Below, one piece after another: positions 56,608 to 64,000 of a stretch of DNA of 64,000 nt. The DNA is taken from contig NW_003314328.1 of the NCBI RefSeq assembly GCF_000143415.4, positions 895,889-959,888 of the forward strand, given 5' to 3'. The notes beneath the pieces are model-generated. The model saw only the letters and a list, made by a program, of their open reading frames with translations, was not told where the DNA came from and ran no database searches. A program made the position numbers and the translations under genes. Every line of letters starts with the position of its first letter. Position 1 is the first letter of the stretch. Origin of the DNA: Selaginella moellendorffii (taxonomy: Eukaryota; Streptophyta; Lycopodiopsida; Selaginellales; Selaginellaceae).

Positions 56608-57230
56608 GTCACCTCACTCGGTCACTCTCTCCACCAAGTACTCCCTAGCATAGTACTACCTTAGGTCCAGCAAGGTAGAAAGATTGCCAGTTAGAAAAAT
56701 GACATTACATGGTCAAAAAATGTTAAGTGTAGAGCGAATGGTCACCTCACTTAGTCACTCTCTCCACCAGGTACTCCCTAGCTTAGTACTACCTTAGGTC
56801 CAGCAAGGTAGAAAGATTGCCAGTTAGAAAAATGACATTACATGGTCAAAAAATGTTAAGTGTAGAGCGAATGGTCACCTCACTTAGTCACTCTCTCCAC
56901 CAGGTACTCCCTAGCTTAGTACTACCTTAGGTCCAGCAAGGTAGAAAGATTGCCAGTTAGAAAAATGACATTACATGGTCAAAAAATGTTAAGTGTAGAG
57001 CGAATGGTCACCTCACTTAGTCACTCTCTCCACCAGGTACTCCCTACCTTAGTACTACCTTAGCTCCAGCAAGGTAGAAAGATTCCCAGCTAGAAAGACA
57101 TGTGGAGTTTGTCACCTCACTCAGTCACTCTCTTCACCAAGTACTCCCTAGCTTAGTACCACCTTAGGGTAGAAAGATTCCCAGGCAGAAAAATGATATT
57201 AAGAATGGTCAAAAACGTTTTTGACCGGCT
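56608..57230. repeat. 133-bp tandem repeat, four full units plus a shortened fifth
   Basis: Units start at 56608, 56741, 56874 and 57007, exactly 133 bp apart, then at 57111 after a shortened unit. Units two and three appear identical. Each begins GTCACCTCACT. The first three contain GGTCAA (56711, 56844, 56977), the reverse of the W-box core TTGACC. The array lies directly upstream of a TATA box. Confidence 0.95.
57207..57226. promoter_or_regulatory. 20-bp perfect palindrome made of two inverted W-box cores
   Basis: GGTCAAAAAC at 57207-57216 is followed by its exact reverse complement. Each half holds a W-box hexamer (TTGACC in one orientation), the site bound by WRKY factors in plants. It ends 6 bp before the TATA box. 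Binding is inferred from motif only. Confidence 0.7.
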
Positions 57231-57232
57231 AG

Positions 57233-57240
57233 TATATAAG
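57233..57240 (+). promoter_or_regulatory. TATA box for the plus-strand unknown gene
   Basis: TATATAAG follows the palindrome. The start codon is 800 bp downstream; candidate 5' UTR introns (acceptor-like sites near 57552, 57749 and 58025) could account for the distance. Confidence 0.6.
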
Positions 57241-58045
57241 TCCATGTGGTCACCAGCACAGTAGACGACTTTCCTGCTTAGCAACTTGCTTTATGCGTTT
57301 GTGACTTTTCAGCTTCTCTTTGTTTTCTAGTCATAGCATTGTCGTGGAGGGCAGAGTCTTCCTGTTAGACGAGCTTAGTAGCACACACCAATCGTCACCT
57401 TAGATCAGCTCTCTGTTTTGAGCAAGCTTCTGGTCTGAGCGTCTCTCGCATCTTCTTTCTTCCGACTGCCAGTCGCTTCTGGGCGCTCGCTCAGCAGGTC
57501 GTTTGCCAATGTCGAAGACATTGTGTAACTGACTTTGTTCTGGATTTATAGGTTCACGGAACAGCTGGAAATCGGTTTCCCACTTTTATTTGTGATCAAG
57601 CAGGCTGTCTGGATCTTTTGCTTTATCACGGCGGGCGGCAGGCGAGAGCAACATACAGTATTGATCAACGATACCAGGTACTCTGAATATGGCGAAGACA
57701 TTTGTTGTTTTTTCAAACGCATTGACTTTCTTCTTTTCTTTTCTAGATTAAACAGGCCGTAGACTTGGTTATACTCTGCTGGAAATTGGCGCTAAGCACT
57801 GCTCTCTCTTGCGCGCGCGCGCGGTGTGTGAAAACTAACTCTCTCTCTCTCTCTCTCGCGGTGTGTGATTGGTTGGTCGATTTCAACCTTTCTAGCATCT
57901 TGCTCTGTATCTTCCTTGCGTGTTTGGTTATTTTGTTCCTGCTTAGATCGCTTTGTGCCTAAAATCTCTGAGAGGTTTCTCCCATGCTTATTTTCTTGCT
58001 AGAAGCTGACTGAATATTTGTGCAGTTGAGATCTCTCATTGCATC
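57241..58045 (+). other. Presumed 5' UTR with introns; two microsatellites
   Basis: No long coding frame. A GC dinucleotide run (about 57809-57822) and a CT run (57840-57857) are each followed by CGCGGTGTGTG or GCGGTGTGTG. Pyrimidine-AG sites before 57552, 57749 and 58025 could be UTR intron ends. Confidence 0.45.
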
Positions 58046-59122
58046 ATGGAAACAAGGAGCAGGAAAAGGCAAAGTTTAAGCATTGGATCCACAAGTGATA
58101 ATACTCAAGTGACCCAACAAGCATTAACTCCATTTCACGAGGCATTAATTAATATTTCTATTCCTAAGCAATGCTTCAAAACCCCAAACAGCTCCACAAG
58201 GTAAGTATTTTTTTTTTAACAATGCTTTTCTAGTTATTGGGTTTTCATCTTAGGAATCCAAATTTAACTCTCACTCAGATTGAAACGCTTGAAGCTAATC
58301 ACATTAATCCTTATGAAGAGCTTCAATTTGTAAATGATTGGGATGGTTGTGATAATCTAGTTGATGATCTTCTTAAACAAAGCAAACGAGTTCTTAGTGA
58401 TTTTGAGGTAATTATTTTTTTATTTTTCTCAATTGACTAATTATTTACTATAGGTTCCAAATATTCAAACTTATATACTACCACTTGTGGATGAAGAAAG
58501 CATAAGATGTTTTCTTCATCCTTATTTTGGATTAAGCTCAATTGGTGCTCAAGAATATTTTCTAAGGACATCAAATATTAATCTTAACTTGGGATGGACG
58601 ATTATATCTGAGCAAAGTATGGGATATACTTTTTATTTAAAACCTGATTTTGGTTTATTCACCCAAAGGATAATGGCTAGATCTAATTTCACACATTTTA
58701 TTCCTGGATATTCAATAGCCGAGGGTAAAATATTTAAAAATATTGCCCATGGTAAGCATTTGTTTTCTCTTGAAATTTATAAGTGCTAATATATTTTTAC
58801 AGATGAAAATACAAGTCTCTCTTATTTATTTGAAGTAAGAACGGAAACAGCAGGTGCTCTTAATCAAATTTATAGATATATGCTTTACAACAAAATGACT
58901 TATTCAACTCTTGTAACTGATAAATGTATTTGGTTATTAAAAAAAGTTGGAAAAAATCTCGAGGTAAAACAAAACTTTAAGTTTCAATTTTCTTGTATTA
59001 ATACATTTGATTTTCTGTTTCAGGCAAGTAGAGGGTATAACATCAATGATAAGCACATCAAAATGACAGAAGCCTTTTACGCTTTAAGCTTACTATCTGT
59101 AAAATCGGAGCTTAAGCTGTAG
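58046..59122 (+). CDS. Unknown protein, 288 aa, five exons; possible PD-(D/E)XK nuclease-like fold
   Basis: Exons are 58046-58200, 58254-58407, 58454-58751, 58803-58963 and 59024-59122; all introns are GT-AG, 46-60 nt, and phases join. It starts METRSRKRQSLS, a basic stretch that could be a nuclear signal. The C-terminal half reads SYLFEVRTETAGALNQIYRY, then MLYNKMTYSTLVTDKCIWLL, then a KK-GKNLEASRGYNI segment. This follows the pattern of restriction-like nucleases: strand with E-x-(K/R), helix with Q---Y, strand ending in T-, then W-LL. No exact family is recognised. Base composition is more AT-rich than neighbouring genes. It is divergent from the kinase-like gene across the 133-bp repeats. 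Confidence 0.7.
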
Positions 59123-59196
59123 AAACACTTCTAATAAATAGTTTAGTTTTCATCAAAGTCTCGCCATTCCTTATCTTCGTGACTTGGTTCTTGACG

Positions 59197-59549
59197 ATGC
59201 AAGCGATAACTCCTAGCGAAGCAGCGGGATTTGCTGTGGGCGGCCTTCTCCTCGCCGCTGCTCTTGCGGCCCCGAGAGTGGACAATTACATTGCCCGCTC
59301 ACAGCGAAGGTATCAATCCTTTCTCTTCTCAAAGTCTTGTTTGTAAAATGCAAGCTCAGATCTCTCGGGCTCTGTGAAGACTGCGGTGGATTGAAGAAGA
59401 AGGCTTGCGGGAAATGCAAAGGCCGGGGGGAGCTAAGACCCCAGCTCGCAATCTTCGATCAAGGCGCCACGGGAGAAAAGTGTAGAGAATGTATGGGTCG
59501 AGGCTACTTTCCATGCACTGCCTGCTCAGCTTCCCAAGCTCCGAAGTGA
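59197..59549 (+). CDS. Small membrane protein with DnaJ-type Cys-rich zinc finger, 100 aa
   Basis: Exons are 59197-59309 and 59360-59549; a 50-nt GT-AG intron joins in phase 2. The N-terminus (AAGFAVGGLLLAAALAAP) is a likely membrane segment. The C-terminal half has CEDCGG, CGKCKGRG, CRECMGRG and CTAC, four CxxC pairs with Gly, as in the DnaJ cysteine-rich domain without a J domain. Plant proteins of this layout act in plastids in assembly or redox folding; that location is an inference. It is only 75 bp after the unknown gene, so the two may share a transcription boundary. Confidence 0.8.
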
Positions 59550-59678
59550 AAATCTCACTGAATTAACATAGCCAGCTGCTCAAGAACAAAGCTCGTGTTC
59601 TATCGCTCAAGGCCTATCCACAAGAGCACACAGCACAGTCAGTTGTGAATGACCAGTGGCGGGAGTTTTTCTACCTGG

Positions 59679-60874
59679 TCAGTCCTGTTCTTTCTCCACG
59701 AGCATGCTCTTGACGTGGTTCTTGCCCCTGAGTTCCTTGTTGAGGAAGCTCGACCTGTACTGCCCGAATGTCATGGAGGTGTACCTCGATGGCTGCCTAG
59801 GATTCACAAAGTTGGCCGCAGGAGATACGAGTGTATCGGGCAGCGGGCTGTGAAACATTGCCAACGATATGCGTTCTTTGCTCTCGGTCTTCACCACGGC
59901 TCGGTGCTCGACGCTCTTGTAGAGGCCATTGGTTATTATCTGCGAAGAAAAAGAGGTAAGAAATCGAGGAAAATTCTAGTACCTCAATCTGATCTGCAAG
60001 GTTCACCACAAAAGCCTCCGGATCAGCCTGGACTTGGACCCATTTGCCATTTTTCCTGACCTGAAGGCCTTCGACGTCGTCTTGGAGCAGTATAGTGATA
60101 CCTCCGGGATCAGAATGAGGACTCAGTCCCATGACGCGGTCAGGCTGTGGACACGGAGGGTAATGGTTTACCCGAATAGTCTGGTAGATGCACTCTCCAA
60201 ACTTTTTCTCCAGGAAGTCGGACTCAAGGCCAAGCGTCTCTGAAATCTTTCCAAGGAGGCATTTTGCAAGTCCATGCACCTCGTTGGAGTACTCGTGTAG
60301 CACGGTCCTAAGCACCACATGTAAAGGGGCCGATAATAAAATTAGAACAGAGAGTACCTGTAAGACTCGGGCTTGGTCGGCCAGGAAGACAAGTTCCGAG
60401 TGGAGATGGGGAGCAATTGGTGATAGAGAAGATCAACCCAGTCGAGCACATCCGACGCAAGGAAATGCCTCCCGTAGCCTTCACAGCTCCCTGGCTTTAT
60501 CGCAAACTCCAGCTTCTCCTCGTGAGACAAATGGAAAAACTGTCGAGCAGCTTTTCGGACTCTTTCGAGCAAGGAAATTGGGATATCATGATTTACAACC
60601 TGAAAGTTTCATGTCAAGACAAAGGCGATAAAAAAGTACTAAGGAGTACCTGGAAAAATCCCCACTCTGCACAAGCTGCTCCTAGCTTCGCCAATTCTGA
60701 AGGATCATTCCGTAGTAACTTCCCGTGATCGATGATCGGCAAGCTCTCTTCAAAAGGAGCTGACACACGGGAATCAAGCGAGCGCTGAAGAAAGCGTGAA
60801 GGCACTTCTTCGAGCCCATTCTGTACCAAAGCCTGCACGGAAATTGGAGGCTGCGACTGCACAACCAGAGCCAT
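59679..60874 (-). CDS. 2-oxoglutarate/Fe(II)-dependent dioxygenase (DOXC type), 350 aa, four exons
   Basis: Exons are 60874-60650, 60599-60358, 60307-59983 and 59939-59679; all are GT-AG and in phase. The N-domain has LPIIDHGKLL and CAEWGFFQVVNHDIP, typical of plant DIOX_N. The catalytic jelly roll has NHYPPCPQPDRVMGLSPHSD (Fe ligands His and Asp), then GLQV, FVVNLADQIE and IITNGLYKSVEHRAVV (third ligand His). The 2-oxoglutarate site Arg-x-Ser is in KERISLAMF. These enzymes hydroxylate or desaturate plant metabolites; the substrate cannot be assigned. The length is usual for the family. Confidence 0.94.
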
Positions 60875-61185
60875 TTACAAGAACTTCTGTAAGGGAAGCT
60901 TTCAGCACTCCGCACTTGTTTAAGAAGCATGCGACCGCAACTGTAGACTAGAAGACTAGGCTCACGATTTCCTTGTGAAGAACCATCATAAACATCACAA
61001 TGGATTCTTTTAAATGGTATCATATTTACCTGTGGGGCTCTGAAGCAAATGTTGTGGCTCAGCATCAGATAGGCCACGTACACGGTCCCATCCCATATAC
61101 GACTTTTCATCGATGCCACGATCGTCATTCAGTGTACGAAGTAGATTCGGCATTAAGCTGTATAGAAATAGTAAACCGAGTTTCG
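60875..61185. other. Spacer: promoter of the dioxygenase and 3' end of the coiled-coil gene
   Basis: No coding support. The plus-strand open frame 61000-61302 is antisense to the coiled-coil gene's last exon. Confidence 0.5.
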
Positions 61186-62031
61186 TCAATCGATGCTCAC
61201 GACGTCGAAACCATAAAAATCGTCCTTCAGTTGCACACTTCCAGGCGCGGGTCCGACATTTTTTGGATGCTTGCCGTGAGCTTCGTTGTCATACGCCTGT
61301 GAATGAGTCCATGTTAGAAGCACGGGACCATAAAGCTAAAAAGCACCTCTTCAGCTGCTACCAATTCAGGATTTAGCGCCTGAAGCTTCTGCTTTAGTTC
61401 TTCCAACCGCGAAAATCCTGCGACAGAAGTTTGCTCGACCTGCTCAAACACACCATTAACAAAAACCTTGACAAGATGTAACCAACCAAACGGTTGAGAT
61501 CGTCACAAAGCTTTTGCTTTTCCTCTTCTTCAGCCTGCAATGCAGTTTGTGCCGCTTCCCATTGCTGTACACCTTTGAGAAGCAAGTCCTATGTAATAAA
61601 TATCGTGACTTCACCTTCTTCGCATTCTCTTCTTTCAATTTAGCCTTTCGAATTTTCGCTCCCGACATTTCGATTTTATTCCGTAGGTGTTCAAGGGCTG
61701 CATAAGAAGATTACTCAAAGACTAAAAGACAAGAACTCACCCGCTTTTCTCGGGCCAACAGTAAGTTTTATTTGCAACGAAAGCTCAGCCAGCTCTTTCT
61801 CAAAATTGTGGATCTTTAAGTAATTGTCTTGTATATACCTGTAGAGACTTTCAGAAAAGAGAATAATAAGCCCTCTTACTTTCTTAGCTCCAGCTCCTTT
61901 TCCTCAAGAACCTGTTTCAGACAATGCTTGAAAGAGAAGAGAGGAAAACACGGTCTCTGAAACTGGACCTGAACTAGAATCGATCTTACCTTCTCACCGT
62001 ACGAGATAGAAGGGGAATCCTGTGTCGCCAT
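61186..62031 (-). CDS. Coiled-coil protein, 186 aa, seven exons, function unknown
   Basis: Exons are 62031-61990, 61911-61880, 61838-61741, 61697-61615, 61588-61487, 61439-61347 and 61296-61186; GT-AG introns join in phase without stops. The protein is mostly charged helix (KVLEEKELELRKYIQDNYLK, KAKLKEENAKK, TALQAEEEEKQKLCDDLNRL) and ends in a short conserved-looking tail DDFYGFDVVSID. This resembles small coiled-coil scaffold subunits, but no family is recognised. The ATG lies only 51 nt after the stop codon of the upstream gene on the same strand. Confidence 0.8.
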
Positions 62032-62082
62032 TTGAGCCCCAAACCTCAAACCTCAACTCAAAGCGAACAAGAGAAAGTATTA

Positions 62083-63489
62083 TCAGGGTGGAGACCATGC
62101 CCCAGATAGAAACAATTCTCTGAAACGAGATCCTAGTGCTACAACATAAAAAACTGTGAAAGAATACCGTCAGATCCCTTGTTATAGGAATTTCTTTGAT
62201 AGATATCACCTGGAATTCCGGGTACCGTGCAATCTGGTTTTGCAAGTACTGTTTGCAGCGTGCAGTTCTCGTCAACTTTCACCCAATATTTACGCAGATC
62301 TAGAAAGACTTGCACATTTAGTTTTGTCAGCAACCCAGCTTTACCTGTTTCTTTTGTTTCATCCTGGTCAAAATCATCTGTGTGATCTAGCATTGATCTC
62401 AAAGCTGCTTTTCTTGATAACGGTGCAACAGCGTTTGCCTGATTGTCCAAATGTAACAACAGCTTTAAGAAAACAAACAAAGCAGACCTGGTAATATAGT
62501 TCAATACGATCCCTTGTGTACTCGTGCTTCTCATCCCAAGGAAGAGAAGCATCTCCAAACATCTAATTTCACGAGAAAAAGCTGTAAGAGCGAGGATGTG
62601 ATAGTTAAAAGAATACTCTTTGCAAGTGAGGTTTGAACTTGTCGAACTCCATAAAGTCCTCAATCAAGTCGCTCGACATGACTTCCCCATATAGCAGCAA
62701 AACAGGCCAGTGTAGAACATTGCTAGTGTCTAGCCAAGGCTTCTTGGCACCACAGAGCTCTTTGTACAAGTGACTCCCCAGCTTGACGTGCCTTTGCTCT
62801 AAACAAGTGACAAATTCCTGGACAACCAAACAAGTGAGAAATCAAAACACAATGAGAGCTTTCTCACCTCTGCCTCCTTGACATGAATCTTACGTTCGTT
62901 CGACCTTTTCAATCTAGTTTCTGCCTGATCCTTCAAGTTTCTAAGCTCCAGGTTGTGAGGTTCCACGTCCAAAGCTTTTGTACAAAGCTGGGAAGCTCGT
63001 TCGAGCAAATCAAGCTCCAGCGCGGCCTTGGAGCCACGAAAGTAGGCCTGCCAAGCAAGAGATAAGTGAAACCACCAACCATCATCAATCACTGTACCAG
63101 AGTACCTTCACATTCGTAGGATTGAGCTCAATCGCTTGCTCGGCATCGTTCAATGCGCGCCTATAATTCCCCAGCAGCAAATTCACATGCGCCCTGTTCG
63201 CAAAGAGCACCGAGTTTTGCAATGGATCATCAATCCTCTGCTCGATCGCGCGTGTGTAGCAGTCCACAGCATCCTTGTACCCGGATTTCCCTTTCTTCAC
63301 ACACGCATTTCCCTGCTCCTATGGAAGATCGAACTAAAATCTCAAATCCTCGCAAACTCGAACAAAGAAGACAATGCATCCTACCCTGAGCTCCAATACG
63401 GCGGTCTCGCGAAGCGCATCGATCGCGGCCAGATCGTTCCTCTCCTCCTCGCTCAGCGCCTCGCCGCGGCCATGGAACAAGAGCGCCAT
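62083..63489 (-). CDS. TTC4/Cns1-like TPR co-chaperone, 357 aa (342 if a 45-nt intron is removed)
   Basis: Exons are 63489-63385, 63318-63106, 63047-62868, 62817-62617, 62562-62488, 62438-62210 and 62153-62083. TTC4 proteins bind Hsp90 and Hsp70 through three TPR units; these are visible as EQGNACVKKGKSGYKDAVDC, NRAHVNLLLGNYRRALNDAE and AYFRGSKAALELDLLERASQ. The C-terminal wheel domain has SLPWDEKHEYTRDRIELYYQ, CTVPGIPVFYVV and FLSGAWSPP at the end. Within the sixth exon a GT-AG segment of 45 nt (after KET, ending before DLRKYW) is in frame and could be spliced or retained. An upstream ATG at 63499 in another frame could begin a short upstream ORF. Confidence 0.9.
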
Positions 63490-63687
63490 AGCCGGGCAAA
63501 ATATTTCCAACCCCTAAACCCTAAAACACGAAAACCATTGAGCCAAGAATTTGTCTTTGATGGAAGTTAGTGAAGGAAGAAAGAAAGAACCATTGACAAT
63601 TTGTGATTCCTACGCTCTCCCTCTTTTCCCCTAAAGAGCTCCTACAGCTAAAATCTGATGTACACATATCAAACCCATTCTCTTCTT
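63490..63687. other. Spacer between the TTC4-like gene and the HMGB gene
   Basis: About 200 bp without coding support: the TTC4 promoter and the HMGB 3' UTR. Confidence 0.5.
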
Positions 63688-63979
63688 CTAGTCATCATCC
63701 TCGTCCTCCTCTTCATTCTGGAAAAAAACGATGTGTTAGATCACAAAATCGCACAAGATCACGCGCAAAATCATAGAAGTTCTACCTCAGCACTGCCTTC
63801 TTCCTCGTTTTCCTTCGAATCTTCTTGCTCCTCGTCATCCTGACAAGGACGAGACGACCGAAGTCGAGAAAACTGCAAAGATTCGTCAAAAATCTTACTT
63901 GTTTCTTCTTGTAAGCGGCCATGGACTCGGCGTAATCGGCCCGGAGCTGGGCGGCCTTGTTGACGTACACGGCCTTCTC
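63688..63979 (-). CDS. HMGB-type chromatin protein, C-terminal exons (gene runs off the right edge)
   Basis: Exons are 63979-63899, 63839-63786 and 63717-63688; the GT-AG introns are all in phase 0. The first seen exon gives EKAVYVNKAAQLRADYAESM with AAYKKKQ, the third helix of an HMG box. The next two encode the acidic tail (DDEEQEDSKENEEGSAE, then NEEEDEDDD and a stop). Plant HMGB proteins bend DNA in chromatin and end in such acidic tails. A splice acceptor sits at 63980-63982, so the rest of the box lies beyond the window. Confidence 0.88.
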
Positions 63980-64000
63980 CTGGAAGATCAAACAGTGGAG

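Noticed and set aside
56608-57230. Regular 133-bp repeats as a CRISPR-like array
   Set aside because: The units are contiguous with no spacers, the context is a plant nuclear genome and no cas genes are present. It is a minisatellite.
63230-63499. 89-codon minus-strand frame starting at 63499
   Set aside because: It reads the TTC4-like first exon in another frame and continues through the intron. At most it is an upstream start codon.

Overview
The window looks like nuclear DNA of a seed-free vascular plant. The best fit is a Selaginella-type lycophyte. That is an inference from many GT-AG introns of only about 45-75 nt, plant-only families (tau-class GSTs, PPR proteins, plant WEE1, TRM/LONGIFOLIA, legumin-like cupin), and dense Ty3/gypsy and Ty1/copia LTR retrotransposons. 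No bacterial-style operons, rRNA or tRNA genes were seen.

Layout. 1-9041: a decayed Ty3/gypsy chromovirus followed by a decayed Ty1/copia element. 9042-9868: a broken kinase-like gene related to the intact gene at 54658-56202. 10180-24380 and 30419-43440 are two copies of one gene block, all on the minus strand except the cupin remnant: HAD phosphatase, GST, duplicated spacer, GST, GST, UGT, TRM-like, then the cupin on the plus strand. Copy 1 is split by a young gypsy element (12959-17797, 5-bp target duplication). The copies are separated by a third gypsy element (25153-30084). Copy 2 carries an inserted stretch (31853-35620) holding a dead WEE1-like kinase and a PPR pseudogene. Gene decay is reciprocal between the copies.

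43951-64000 is gene-rich. It holds a tRNA 2'-phosphotransferase, a scrambled PPR region, a dead epoxide hydrolase copy, an intact 13-exon tRNase Z (two GC-AG introns), an intact epoxide hydrolase, a 514-codon nuclease/kinase-like gene, an unknown 5-exon gene, a small zinc-finger membrane protein, a 2-oxoglutarate dioxygenase, a coiled-coil gene, a TTC4-type co-chaperone and the 3' end of an HMGB gene.

How the genes may work together. The GST/UGT block would encode glutathione and sugar conjugation enzymes, a plausible xenobiotic or specialised-metabolism cluster. The most unusual locus is 54658-59122. A kinase-like gene and a possible PD-(D/E)XK nuclease-like gene are divergently transcribed from a shared 1.8-kb spacer. 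That spacer contains five 133-bp tandem repeats with W-box cores and a palindromic double W-box just upstream of a TATA box. A defence-type role is an inference only.
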